A stretch of 12,202 nucleotides of DNA from Clostridia bacterium (GCA_012520135.1 JAAYOX010000157.1:1-12202), one strand, 5' to 3'. Counted from the first letter of the stretch, positions 1 through 7,660 are shown. The notes: generated by a model not told the origin, from the sequence alone. Numbers and translations are program-made.

Positions 1-1884
1 CGAGGAACTGCCGGTCATAACGACCTTGATTTTTCCTTGCATCAGATCGTCGCTGTGCCAATCAGGGCGGAGAGCCACAATCTCTTTGTACAGATCAATG
101 GCGATTCTGCGGCTCATTACCACAATCATTCCTTTGCCGCCTTCATTTTCCTGGGACAACTCCCGTTTTTCGAAATGCTCCACAATATCATGGGCAATTT
201 GCCAGACTCGCTCCCTGGCTCCGACGATAGCCTCCAGTCTGGCCCATTTGCTCTTCAGCTTTTCTCTTTGGGTATATTCCTGATGCTCTGTGATTTCCTC
301 ATATTCGGCATCGATTCGTGGCTTCATCTCTTCCGGCAGTTCAAGTTTGGCAATTCTGCTTTCATAAAAGATTTTGACTGTTGTTCCGTCTTCAACGGCC
401 CTGGTCATATCGTAAATGTCAATATAATCACCAAAGACCGCCCTGGTGTTTTTATCGGTAAGCTCTACCGGGGTTCCGGTGAAGCCGATAAAAGACGCAT
501 TAGGCAAACTGTCACGCATGTATTTGGCAAAACCGTATTTGATATGCGCTTCTGTTTTCCCTTTTACTACCTGGGCTCCGAATCCATACTGGCTGCGATG
601 GGCTTCATCAGCAATTACAATCACATTTTTGCGATCAGTCAGAACTTGATCATATTCAGCCTGACTCTCTGCAGCTGCACCTGTTGTGTAAGGTGTATCG
701 CCTTCTTTTAATTCCGTCGTGGGTGCAAACTTCTGAATAGTGGTAAAAATGATTCCTCCACTGGTACGATTGTTCAACAATGCCCTGAGATGTTGCCTGT
801 CTTCCGCTTGCACGGGGGTATTCCTCAACAGTTCTTTGCTCTTTAGGAAGGTCGAATAGAGTTGATCGTCCAAATCATTTCTGTCAGTAATCACCACTAT
901 AGTTGGGTTCTCCAATTCCCGGCTGATCACCAATTTCCCTGTATAAAAGACCATGGACAAGCTCTTCCCACTTCCCTGAGTATGCCAAATAACCCCGATT
1001 CGCCTGTCCCCTTTTTCATGGGTTGCCCGCATGGTGCTTTCGACGGCTTTATTGACTGCATGATACTGATGATAACCGGCCAGAATTTTGATGGTTTCGG
1101 TACCGTCACTTTGGAACAACACGAAATGCCTGATAATGTCGAGAAAACGCACCCACTCAAACATTCCCTTAATCAATACTTCCAGCTGGGGTACTGACTG
1201 GGGAGCCACTTCATCGCCTTCAATGGTCCGCCAAACCATAAAGCGATCTTCATCGGCAGTGAGAGTCCCGGCCCTGGCATTGCTGCCATCACTGATTACC
1301 AAAAAAGAGTTATATGTAAAAAGGGAAGAAATAGTGTTCAGATATGTCTGGAGTTGATGATAGGCATCGGTAATGTCAACATTTTCATCACTGGCACTCT
1401 TAAGTTCAATCACCACCAGGGGAATACCGTTAACAAAGACAACCAGATCCGGACGCTTCTCTGAGCCATGTTCCACCACGGTAAACTGGTTAACCGCCAT
1501 AAAATCATTATTCAACGGGTTTTCAAAATCAAAGAGATAGGCTTTCTCAGTTCGGTACCCTCCGTCTGACTGCTTAACGGATACATCAACACCGTCAGTG
1601 AGCATTTTCTGAAACGCTTTGTTGTTCATGATGAGGCTGGGACTTTGGGGAATCATAATCTGCCTGACGGCATCTTCGATGGCATCACCGGGCAATTTGG
1701 GGTTGATGCGGGTTAATGCTTCCCTGAGCCTTTCCACCAGTACTACATCCCCGTAATCTTCCCGTTCCGGATAGTCCCCATCCGGGGCAATATCCGGACC
1801 GAAGACTACTTCATAACCTAATTCCTCAAACCACTCCAAAGCAGCTTCTTCTAAATGGGATTCATAAAAGCTACCCCTGGCCAC
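1..1884 (-). CDS. hsdR: Type I restriction enzyme R subunit HsdR, partial (C-terminus beyond the left edge)
   Basis: The motor and nuclease subunit of a type I restriction complex: it translocates DNA using ATP and cleaves DNA not methylated by the partner HsdM/HsdS. 628 codons are open to the window edge without a stop. Visible in order: a nuclease core of the PD-(D/E)xK type with D146, E160 and K162 (RPDLVVF then VIELKS); a Walker A motif HTQGSGKS at about 301-308; a DEAH box at 426-429 (DEAHRSQYG); and GFTGTP at 467-472, the helicase motif III-like element. The start is GTG, chosen because GGAGG lies 8 bases upstream inside the last codons of hsdS and reading continues unbroken. It starts 3 bases after the hsdS stop, so translation is probably coupled. 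Family members are usually about 1000 residues, so roughly the last third is missing here because of the window edge, not visible damage. Confidence 0.95.
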   Translation of the reverse strand, partial: MARGSFYESHLEEAALEWFEELGYEVVFGPDIAPDGDYPEREDYGDVVLVERLREALTRINPKLPGDAIEDAVRQIMIPQSPSLIMNNKAFQKMLTDGVDVSVKQSDGGYRTEKAYLFDFENPLNNDFMAVNQFTVVEHGSEKRPDLVVFVNGIPLVVIELKSASDENVDITDAYHQLQTYLNTISSLFTYNSFLVISDGSNARAGTLTADEDRFMVWRTIEGDEVAPQSVPQLEVLIKGMFEWVRFLDIIRHFVLFQSDGTETIKILAGYHQYHAVNKAVESTMRATHEKGDRRIGVIWHTQGSGKSLSMVFYTGKLVISRELENPTIVVITDRNDLDDQLYSTFLKSKELLRNTPVQAEDRQHLRALLNNRTSGGIIFTTIQKFAPTTELKEGDTPYTTGAAAESQAEYDQVLTDRKNVIVIADEAHRSQYGFGAQVVKGKTEAHIKYGFAKYMRDSLPNASFIGFTGTPVELTDKNTRAVFGDYIDIYDMTRAVEDGTTVKIFYESRIAKLELPEEMKPRIDAEYEEITEHQEYTQREKLKSKWARLEAIVGARERVWQIAHDIVEHFEKRELSQENEGGKGMIVVMSRRIAIDLYKEIVALRPDWHSDDLMQGKIKVVMTGSSS

Positions 1885-1887
1885 AGG

Positions 1888-3054
1888 CTACACCTCCTCG
1901 ATGGGTACCCGGATTTTTCCGGATATGAGTTTTGGTAATAGAGTGTCACGTAGTTTCGACAACACCGTATTTTCCTTGTAGTTTGCTTGCATATGGAAAA
2001 ACATAGATGTTACAGTTTCATCAAATTGCCTTATCACCTCATTTGGAGGAATGATTACTGGGAGCGAATTCAATATTTCTGTTGTCATACTAGGCACTGC
2101 TGAACCTGTATTCATCAATTGAAGATCCTTGTTTTTTAAGAGGAAATATACATACTTGGCACAATTAGGATATTTCATTTCGGAAAAAAACATTGTATCA
2201 ACCGACCAAAAAGGCTCATTAACATACATAATATTATTAAGAGTGCCTTTCCGAGGAATTAAAACAGATTCGGATGTACATAAAGGCTTATTTACATACC
2301 GCATTATTCCCCCTGACCCATAAACTGGAATACTTCCCTCGGCAAGCTTTTTGTGGTCTTTTCCGTATTTTACAGTAATTAGATCAGATAACACTCCTCC
2401 GTGCCACCCTTTAGGTATCCTCCCTAACCCACTGTCCTCAAATTCACCATCCTGGAACGGCTCAAAATCCACAAACCAGCTTTTAAAGACTGCCTGAGCT
2501 ATTTCCTCAAGGATTTTGTTGATGCGGTTATTGAGTTCGATCTTTTCGTCAAGGCAGGAAAGGGTTTTAGCGATGAATTTTTGCTCTATAAGAGTCGGTA
2601 GCATAATTTCTAAACCTTCAATATCACTTGGCTTAATTGATGGATATGCCGAAGTGCTGTGCTCACCAATCATATGCAAAAAATTAACTATATGTTCTTG
2701 TGTTAAATAATAATAAAGAAACCGGCTATCGGCCAAAGAAGGTTTAGCGGTAATTACGGCAAAGCCAGTGGACACCAGCATATTCTTCACTGGTTTTTTT
2801 ATAATTCCGTAGTGTTTCTGATTTGGCCTAACTGTAGAAAATATAATGTCATTTGAAGATACTTTTCGCTTTGCCCTGCTGGGAAGTTTCTCCTTGGCTG
2901 TATCAAAATACTGGATACTATCAATGCGATTCTCAGTTATATTCCCCGTATCAAGATAATTGACAAAAGCCCAATTATCACTTTTAGAATAAGTGTTTTT
3001 GTTGATATAACAGGCCTCACCGAATCTCACCTTCTTCCATTCCCTACAACCCAT
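1888..3054 (-). CDS. hsdS: Type I restriction-modification specificity subunit HsdS
   Basis: DNA-sequence-recognition subunit that directs HsdM (and HsdR) to a bipartite target. The 388-residue protein shows the classic two-repeat layout: target recognition domain 1 (about 1-150, opening EWKKVRFGEACYI), a conserved helical spacer (about 160-205, EKIELNNRINKILEEIAQ followed by FKSWFVDFEPF), target recognition domain 2 (about 215-335), and a second spacer ending SKLRDTLLPKLISGKIRV. The start is ATG at 3054, overlapping the hsdM stop by 11 bases. An in-frame TTG at 3111 would add 19 residues that lie inside hsdM and resemble no HsdS N-terminus. A G-rich stretch (GGGGG) about 8 bases upstream is a modest ribosome binding site, so coupling to hsdM is likely. 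The DNA target cannot be read from sequence alone. Length and domain order are normal, and no lesion is visible. Confidence 0.93.
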   Translation of the reverse strand: MGCREWKKVRFGEACYINKNTYSKSDNWAFVNYLDTGNITENRIDSIQYFDTAKEKLPSRAKRKVSSNDIIFSTVRPNQKHYGIIKKPVKNMLVSTGFAVITAKPSLADSRFLYYYLTQEHIVNFLHMIGEHSTSAYPSIKPSDIEGLEIMLPTLIEQKFIAKTLSCLDEKIELNNRINKILEEIAQAVFKSWFVDFEPFQDGEFEDSGLGRIPKGWHGGVLSDLITVKYGKDHKKLAEGSIPVYGSGGIMRYVNKPLCTSESVLIPRKGTLNNIMYVNEPFWSVDTMFFSEMKYPNCAKYVYFLLKNKDLQLMNTGSAVPSMTTEILNSLPVIIPPNEVIRQFDETVTSMFFHMQANYKENTVLSKLRDTLLPKLISGKIRVPIEEV

Positions 3055-4525
3055 AACCAATCGCCCCCAAACGCCGTCTGATTTCTTCTTCCAGCTCACG
3101 AGATTTGTCAAACATCTCAGCCAGTTCCGCTGTCAATCTGGCCATTTTTTCATCGAACGGCTCATCGTCTTCTTCATTGATTTCAATACCTACATATCTC
3201 CCCGGAGTGAGGATATAATCATTTTCTCTGACTTCCTCAATAGAAGCCGATTTGCAGAAACCTAGAATGTCCTCGTACTCCGGTTTTCCGTCACGCCAGT
3301 TATGGTAAGTGTCACAGATTTTGGCTATTTCCTCCTGGGAGAACTCCCTATGTTTACGTGTTACCATATGGCCCATCTTCCGGGCATCGATAAAGAGAAT
3401 CTTATCTTTCCTGTTTTCTCTTTTTTGGGATAAAAACCACAAGCAAACGGGAATAGTAACATTGTAAAATAGGTTTGAAGGCATGGTAACTATACAGTCG
3501 ACCAGTCGAGCTTCAATGATGTTTTTCCGGATTTCCGCTTCTGCGTTTGTAGCGGTACTCATGGAACCGTTAGCCATTACAAAACCGGCTACCCCTTTTG
3601 GCGACAGCTTGCTGATGATATGCTGAATCCAGGCATAGTTGGCGTTATTAGCCGGGGGTATCCCGTACTTCCACCTGGGATCATCTTGAATAAGGGTATA
3701 GTCGCTCATATTGAAGGGAGGATTGGCTAATATAAAATCAGCCCTTAAATTTTTATGGAGGTCATTGCCAAAGGTGTCCGCGTCCCTGCTGCCCAAGTTG
3801 GCATCAATGCCACGGATAGCCAGGTTCATCTTGCACAACCGCCAGGTAGTTGCCGTATACTCCTGGCCGTAAATATAGATATCGTCTTTTCTACCCTGGT
3901 GCTCTTCTACAAACCTTGCTGACTGAACGAACATCCCTCCTGAACCGCAGCAAGGGTCGTACACTCGCCCCTTATAAGGTTCAATCATGCCCACTAACAA
4001 CTTCACAATGGTAGGCGGTGTATAGAATTCTCCCTGACTGGAACCGAACTTGCCCAGGAAATATTCATAGACCCTGCCCAGAATATCCTGGGCTTTGGCT
4101 TCCTTATTACCTAGATTAAAAGAGAATAAATCGATCAGTTCTCCCAGTTTCGTCTTATCCAGTTCCGGTCTGGCATAGTTTTTGGGAAGGACCCCTTTCA
4201 AGCTTTTGTTTTCCCGTTCAATGGCTATCATGGCGTCATCGATGATTTGACCAATGGTGCTTTGTTTAGCATTGTTTTTAATGTGCTCCCATCTGGCACT
4301 GGGGGGTACATAGAATACATTACTCGCTATGTAAGCATCCCGATCCTCCTCAAAGCCTTCCCCTTCCGCTACCAGTTCATTGTATTTTTCTTCAAAACTA
4401 TCGGAAATGTATTTCAGGAAAATTAGTCCCAAGACCACGTCCTTATAATCTGAAGGTTCAATATTCCCCCGGAGCTTATCTGCCATTTCCCATAACTTGT
4501 TTTCAAATTCCAGGTTGACTGCCAT
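3044..4525 (-). CDS. hsdM: Type I restriction-modification N6-adenine methyltransferase HsdM
   Basis: Transfers methyl groups from S-adenosylmethionine to adenine N6 within the site chosen by HsdS. The protein is 493 residues, typical for the family. The N-terminal HsdM helical domain (about 5-150) holds NKLWEMADKLRG and LGLIFLKYISD. The catalytic domain follows: FYTPPTIVKLLVGMI near 168-181, motif I DPCCGSGG at 190-197 (SAM binding) and motif IV NPPF at 268-271 (catalysis). A helical tail ends the protein. The ATG start has AGGAGG 6 bases upstream, in the 12-base gap after the previous gene, so it sits in one operon with the fusion gene before it and hsdS after it. All catalytic motifs are intact, in contrast to the degenerate methylase-like domain encoded by its upstream neighbour. 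Confidence 0.96.
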   Translation of the reverse strand: MAVNLEFENKLWEMADKLRGNIEPSDYKDVVLGLIFLKYISDSFEEKYNELVAEGEGFEEDRDAYIASNVFYVPPSARWEHIKNNAKQSTIGQIIDDAMIAIERENKSLKGVLPKNYARPELDKTKLGELIDLFSFNLGNKEAKAQDILGRVYEYFLGKFGSSQGEFYTPPTIVKLLVGMIEPYKGRVYDPCCGSGGMFVQSARFVEEHQGRKDDIYIYGQEYTATTWRLCKMNLAIRGIDANLGSRDADTFGNDLHKNLRADFILANPPFNMSDYTLIQDDPRWKYGIPPANNANYAWIQHIISKLSPKGVAGFVMANGSMSTATNAEAEIRKNIIEARLVDCIVTMPSNLFYNVTIPVCLWFLSQKRENRKDKILFIDARKMGHMVTRKHREFSQEEIAKICDTYHNWRDGKPEYEDILGFCKSASIEEVRENDYILTPGRYVGIEINEEDDEPFDEKMARLTAELAEMFDKSRELEEEIRRRLGAIGYGL

Positions 4526-4537
4526 ATTATGTTCCTC

Positions 4538-6130
4538 CTATAGTAATTGATTATAAATAGAGGTTTTTGTTTGATTCCATCTGGTTTCCGCTTCCTCAAC
4601 AGCCTTCTTATAAGCTGCCCACTCTTGGTTATACTTGCTTACCATTGCTGCTTGTTCATTTAAGGGGAGCAACGGGAGTTCTATTTCCATAATATCTAAG
4701 TAATTAATATTCATTACCGTTGTGCCTCGCTGAAAGCTTTTAATCAAGGTTCTACCTATAGGGCTTTCAAAAAAGATTCTGATGTACTCCCCCATTACTT
4801 CTTTTTTTGGACGAACCACAATTAAATTGGCTGAAGCAATAATGGGCTTTTTCTGTTGTTGAAACACTGCTGATTTGATGGCCGTACCTCTACAAGACAG
4901 CACAACATCCCCGTCAGCCAATTCGTATCTTTTGACTTTACGTTCTTCTTCAGCAATGGTATCCATCTCGTTGTAATTGATTTGCCCGTTTTCAATGTTG
5001 GAGATATTGAGAACACTGATATTTCCTCCGGGGGTAGTATCCTTTTTCAAAACGGACTTGCCCCTGAATACCTCGGCAACCTCTTTCAGTTTTACCTTTT
5101 GATGGCTGGATTCCCTAAACTTTTTAAGATTTTCATCGTCATCAGACAGCATCAATTCCACTCGCCAGTCTTCTTGTCGGGAAAAAATAGTTGTGGCAAT
5201 CCTTTTCTGCTCGTCAACAGCTACTTTTCCATTCTCATATGTAATAGTCCCTATGGTAACCGTCTCAGATGGTTCTATTGAGATATTCAACATATAAGTC
5301 TTAATGGCTGTGTAAGGCCTAAAAGTTCCTTCCGGAATGATAAAAACACTGTCCAGATGATAGTTATCTGTAATATGAGTGCGCAGCTTTGCAAAGCTGT
5401 CTCCGGCAAATGCCAAACGAGCCGGTACGATAGCGGTCAGAGTACCTGAGGTCGACAACAATGGCAGCAAATTTTCAATAGCGATACCGTCTGTCTGATT
5501 TGTAATATATTGCTCCCTATCCCCCTCCCACTTGCCGGCAAAATGGGGAAGGGTGTAAATATAATCGAATTTTCCCTCCATAATTGTGCTTGAATAAATT
5601 GACAGATGCTTTACTTTCACATTTTCATACCTATCAAAACCAAGGGACAGCATCAAATACATTTTGTAAAGCTCAGTAGTAAAAGTAAACTGCTTGTCCG
5701 GATATCTTTCCACCAGGGAAACCAGTCCTGCCAGGTGTTTTTCTGCTTCCGGGATTAAAATTGAATTGGTTTTCCTAGAGTCTATATATTGATGAATAAG
5801 ATCTATCAGATAGGCCGGTGCGATAACAGTGCCTAGCCTGTCGTTTTTATAAATGGATAAGGTGAATTCAATTAAGTCCACTTCCCTGCAAACCTCATAG
5901 ATTTTGGCGAAAAAATCTCTATCACCCGGGAAGTAACCTAATTCCTGTTCCGTAGTCTTTTTCATTACCTGAAACAACCGTTCTTTGTCTTCCGGCAATT
6001 CAGGGCTACCCTCTGCTTTCAGGGCTGCCATTGTTTGTTTCACTCTTAGGATTTCAGTCAGCAACTGCTCTCTGGAGATTATTTCCCGTTGATAAAAAAT
6101 GTTCAATGCAATTTCGATATTTGGATCCAA
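4538..6130 (-). CDS. Degenerate N6-methylase domain fused to a single HsdS-like target recognition domain
   Basis: A 530-residue protein and first gene of the restriction operon. Residues about 100-285 follow the layout of a type I methylase core: IAPAYLIDLI resembles the YTPPTIVKLLVGMI segment of HsdM, and the stretch LLSTSGTLTAIVPARLAF through IPEGTFRPYTAIKTYML resembles the end of that domain. The SAM-binding motif expected around 123-135 is replaced (SILIPEAEKH), and NPPF becomes TLPHF at 193-197, so catalysis by this chain is unlikely (inference). Residues about 344-490 form one HsdS-type target recognition domain (KVKLKEVAEVFRGKS, closing ELPLLPLNEQ), followed by one helical spacer to the end: half an S subunit. 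The TTG start has AGGAGG 8 bases upstream and no better alternative. hsdM follows after 12 bases. It may act as an extra specificity or scaffold subunit; its role is unknown. A fused, miscalled hsdM-hsdS pair is unlikely because the frame is continuous and both neighbours are intact. Confidence 0.85.
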   Translation of the reverse strand: MDPNIEIALNIFYQREIISREQLLTEILRVKQTMAALKAEGSPELPEDKERLFQVMKKTTEQELGYFPGDRDFFAKIYEVCREVDLIEFTLSIYKNDRLGTVIAPAYLIDLIHQYIDSRKTNSILIPEAEKHLAGLVSLVERYPDKQFTFTTELYKMYLMLSLGFDRYENVKVKHLSIYSSTIMEGKFDYIYTLPHFAGKWEGDREQYITNQTDGIAIENLLPLLSTSGTLTAIVPARLAFAGDSFAKLRTHITDNYHLDSVFIIPEGTFRPYTAIKTYMLNISIEPSETVTIGTITYENGKVAVDEQKRIATTIFSRQEDWRVELMLSDDDENLKKFRESSHQKVKLKEVAEVFRGKSVLKKDTTPGGNISVLNISNIENGQINYNEMDTIAEEERKVKRYELADGDVVLSCRGTAIKSAVFQQQKKPIIASANLIVVRPKKEVMGEYIRIFFESPIGRTLIKSFQRGTTVMNINYLDIMEIELPLLPLNEQAAMVSKYNQEWAAYKKAVEEAETRWNQTKTSIYNQLL

Positions 6131-6169
6131 AACAGCCCCTCCTTTCCGTACATTTCCAAAGGCTAATTT

Positions 6170-6199
6170 ATTCTAACATTTGGCAGGGGAACATGTCAA
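6170..6199 (-). promoter_or_regulatory. Sigma-A-type promoter of the restriction-modification operon
   Basis: On the minus strand, TTGACA (6194-6199, 6 of 6 consensus bases) is separated by 18 bases from TAGAAT (6170-6175, 5 of 6). It lies about 40 bases upstream of the TTG start at 6130, whose ribosome binding site AGGAGG sits between. It is the only strong promoter seen for the four-gene operon. Confidence 0.7.
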
Positions 6200-6203
6200 T
6201 ATA

Positions 6204-6247
6204 CCAAGTTTTAATTTTAGTATCTTAATACTAAAATTAAAACTTGG
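6204..6247. repeat. Perfect 20-bp inverted repeat with 4-base loop, immediately upstream of the R-M promoter
   Basis: Arms at 6204-6223 and 6228-6247 are exact reverse complements around the loop CTTA. The left arm begins CCAAGTTTTAATT. The repeat is very AT-rich and ends 4 bases from the -35 box of the operon. No T tract follows on either strand, so it is not a good intrinsic terminator. It could be an operator, an AT-rich upstream promoter element or the remnant of a small mobile element. Confidence 0.9.
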
Positions 6248-6261
6248 CAAATTTATTGATC

Positions 6262-6290
6262 TAAAAAACACCTGTTCATTGGCAGGTGCT
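6262..6290 (-). terminator. Intrinsic terminator of the nucleotidyltransferase gene
   Basis: On the minus strand, CACCTG (6283-6288) pairs with CAGGTG (6269-6274) around an 8-base loop and is followed directly by TTTTTT. It begins about 40 bases after the stop of the minus-strand gene ending at 6328 and separates it from the restriction operon. Confidence 0.75.
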
Positions 6291-6327
6291 TTTATTGATG
6301 CTTTGTAATATTTCATGGTCTCTTTCA

Positions 6328-6630
6328 TTAATGTTCATAAAGAAGTATTTCCTCCTTCTTTATTCGCTCAAGAAAATGACCACTAATGCTATCTGTTGTT
6401 AACACATCTACTCGAGTATTGAGCTGTTCTTCAAGATCAAGCAGAAAACCTGAGAGTTGAAAAATGCCCCTTAATTGTCCCTTATCAATTCGAAGATCAA
6501 CATCGCTATCAGGCTTTGCCTCACCCCTGGCATAGGAGCCAAAAAGAGTCACTCTTTCAATACCGTATTCCTTTGCAACTTGACATACTATATCTTTTAT
6601 TTCGTCGACAGTGTATACCTTTCGGGACAA
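6328..6630 (-). CDS. MNT-type minimal nucleotidyltransferase (MntA-like), without a visible HEPN partner
   Basis: A 100-residue protein of the DNA polymerase beta-like minimal nucleotidyltransferase family. The family signature is complete: VTLFGSYARGEAKPDSDVDLRI (about 27-48) carries the GS motif and the two metal-binding aspartates (SDVDL), and a third acidic residue follows in VDVLT near 74-77. In characterised HEPN/MNT modules such a protein transfers AMP to a HEPN RNase toxin and neutralises it. No HEPN gene is found in the 200 bases downstream or the 300 bases upstream, so the gene is an orphan here or acts on a partner elsewhere. The start is TTG at 6630 with AGGGGG about 9 bases upstream; no suitable ATG exists. 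It has its own terminator and a candidate promoter. Confidence 0.88.
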   Translation of the reverse strand: MSRKVYTVDEIKDIVCQVAKEYGIERVTLFGSYARGEAKPDSDVDLRIDKGQLRGIFQLSGFLLDLEEQLNTRVDVLTTDSISGHFLERIKKEEILLYEH

Positions 6631-6668
6631 TTGAGAAGCCCCCTTTCTTTAGGACCCTTGTTAACAAC

Positions 6669-6697
6669 ATTATAACTTTGCCAAATATCAAAATAAA
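6669..6697 (-). promoter_or_regulatory. Candidate promoter of the nucleotidyltransferase gene
   Basis: A perfect TATAAT on the minus strand (6669-6674) lies about 40 bases before the TTG start at 6630. The -35 region at 17-base spacing (6692-6697, TTTATT) is weak, so the call rests mainly on the -10 box and its position. Confidence 0.4.
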
Positions 6698-6925
6698 GCC
6701 CCTAATGCCAAATACTGGCTAAAGCAATTTTATCTAATTTAGTATTTTACTCTTTAGATTCATGATTATATGGCCGGCCGAATTACGTCCAACACTTGGG
6801 GCAGTAGCCGCCTTTCTGGTAAAATTGAAAATGCAAACGCTATATTTATCCTTTACAAAGTCTCTCCTAACTATGACCACAGAAAATAAAAGCAGGGACA
6901 GTTGAAGCAAGGGGAAGGTGATTGT

Positions 6926-7216
6926 TTGATTTACCATAATCCTCATTATAGAAAAGTAAAAGGCAGCTATACTCTATTGATCTGCTGTGGCCACTGCAAA
7001 TCAGATATTGCTGTCTATCAAAAAGTTGGTAAGGGAAATTTATTAAGAATGCATATCGATCGGGTTGTTAAAAGCTCCGTCGATTTATCCGAGAAACCCG
7101 GAGCATTATTATGCCCCAACTGCAATGAGCAGTTAGGAACAAAAGTTACTTTGAAAAGAAAAAATAAAGAAGTATATATTATGACCAGAGGCGCCTTTAA
7201 TACCAAAATGTTATAA
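6926..7216 (+). CDS. Small zinc-ribbon protein of unknown function
   Basis: A 96-residue protein with two CxxC pairs, C21/C24 (CGHC) and C63/C66 (CPNC), spaced as in a single zinc ribbon that could bind one zinc ion (inference). The rest is basic and soluble, with no signal peptide or membrane segment, and ends in a lysine-rich stretch TLKRKNKEVYIM. The start was set at TTG 6926 rather than the in-frame TTG at 6902. It gives the N-terminus MIYHNPHY, which matches MKYKNPRY of the damaged paralogue downstream, and AAGGTG lies 5 bases upstream, as in the paralogue's leader. It is the only intact plus-strand gene in the window. I do not recognise a characterised relative; a nucleic-acid or protein-binding role is possible but not shown. 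The 295 bases upstream (6631-6925) hold only the candidate promoter of the opposite gene and no clear plus-strand promoter. Confidence 0.8.
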   Translation: MIYHNPHYRKVKGSYTLLICCGHCKSDIAVYQKVGKGNLLRMHIDRVVKSSVDLSEKPGALLCPNCNEQLGTKVTLKRKNKEVYIMTRGAFNTKML

Positions 7217-7261
7217 GGCCTACCACCGGTAGTCTCAAGAGAAGGCTGGGAAGGTAACGAG

Positions 7262-7554
7262 ATGAAATATAAGAATCCCAGATACTGAAAAAGACGAAAT
7301 ACCTTTCCACCGGAAGTCTCTTGTGGGCAATGCAAAACCCCTGTAGTAGTCTATGCAAAAGGAGGAAAAGGGGATTTATAAAGCTGCAGGTTCCCAGAAT
7401 AATAGCTTCTGAAATTAATTTTGAAGAACATGAAGGCAACCTGTTCTGTCCCAACTGCAACGAAGAACTAGCAAAAAAGGGCGATTACAACGGCAATGTC
7501 ACTTATTGGATTATCAGGGGAAGGGTCAACAGCAAGAGGCTGGAAAACCATTGA
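7262..7554 (+). pseudogene. Decayed tandem paralogue of the zinc-ribbon gene (nonsense mutation plus frameshift)
   Basis: It begins 45 bases after the intact zinc-ribbon gene, with a good ribosome binding site (GGGAAGGTAACGAG then ATG). Translation gives MKYKNPRY, then TGA at 7286-7288 where the intact copy has Arg (fits CGA to TGA). It continues with VSCGQCKTPVVVY and GGKGDL, then loses frame at about 7377-7379. Restoring one T there would give GDLLKLQVPRI, aligned with GNLLRMHIDRV of the intact copy. After the shift the frame runs to 7554 with FCPNCNEELAKKG and WIIRGRVNSKRL. Both CxxC pairs survive but in different frames. The C-terminal part is open for 77 codons, so a naive call would report a false gene starting near 7321. 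Inactivation seems recent because nearly everything else still aligns. I infer gene duplication followed by decay. Confidence 0.85.
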
Positions 7555-7660
7555 ATAGAATTCTAAAAAATAGTTCAAATTTACTGCCGATTTATATTTA
7601 TGACAAGCATTCTAATTATGGAGGAAAATGTTTGTTTTTCTAGAAATATACTCTTAACCA

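Noticed and set aside
37..711. Plus-strand open frame of 224 codons
   Set aside because: It is antisense to hsdR, whose minus-strand frame here carries the DEAH and GFTGTP motifs. The plus-strand protein has no recognisable domain and no ribosome binding site.
3044..3111. Longer hsdS starting at TTG 3111
   Set aside because: The added 19 residues lie inside hsdM and do not match HsdS N-termini; ATG 3054 begins the expected EWKKV pattern.
6734..6946. Minus-strand 70-codon frame
   Set aside because: No ribosome binding site, no family resemblance, and it overlaps the leader and start of the zinc-ribbon gene.
7262..7554. Expression of the second zinc-ribbon copy by TGA recoding (selenocysteine) plus programmed frameshift
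   Set aside because: TGA replaces an Arg codon in the paralogue, no selenocysteine-type stem is evident after it, and a missing T explains the shift. Two independent recoding events are much less likely than decay.
7321..7554. A 77-residue gene starting inside the pseudogene
   Set aside because: It is the shifted 3' half of the decayed paralogue; its first about 20 residues are out-of-frame sequence and there is no ribosome binding site.
7618..7656. Short leader peptide after GGAGG on the plus strand
   Set aside because: The ATG is only 3 bases from GGAGG, the frame has 9 codons, and no attenuator on the plus strand follows.
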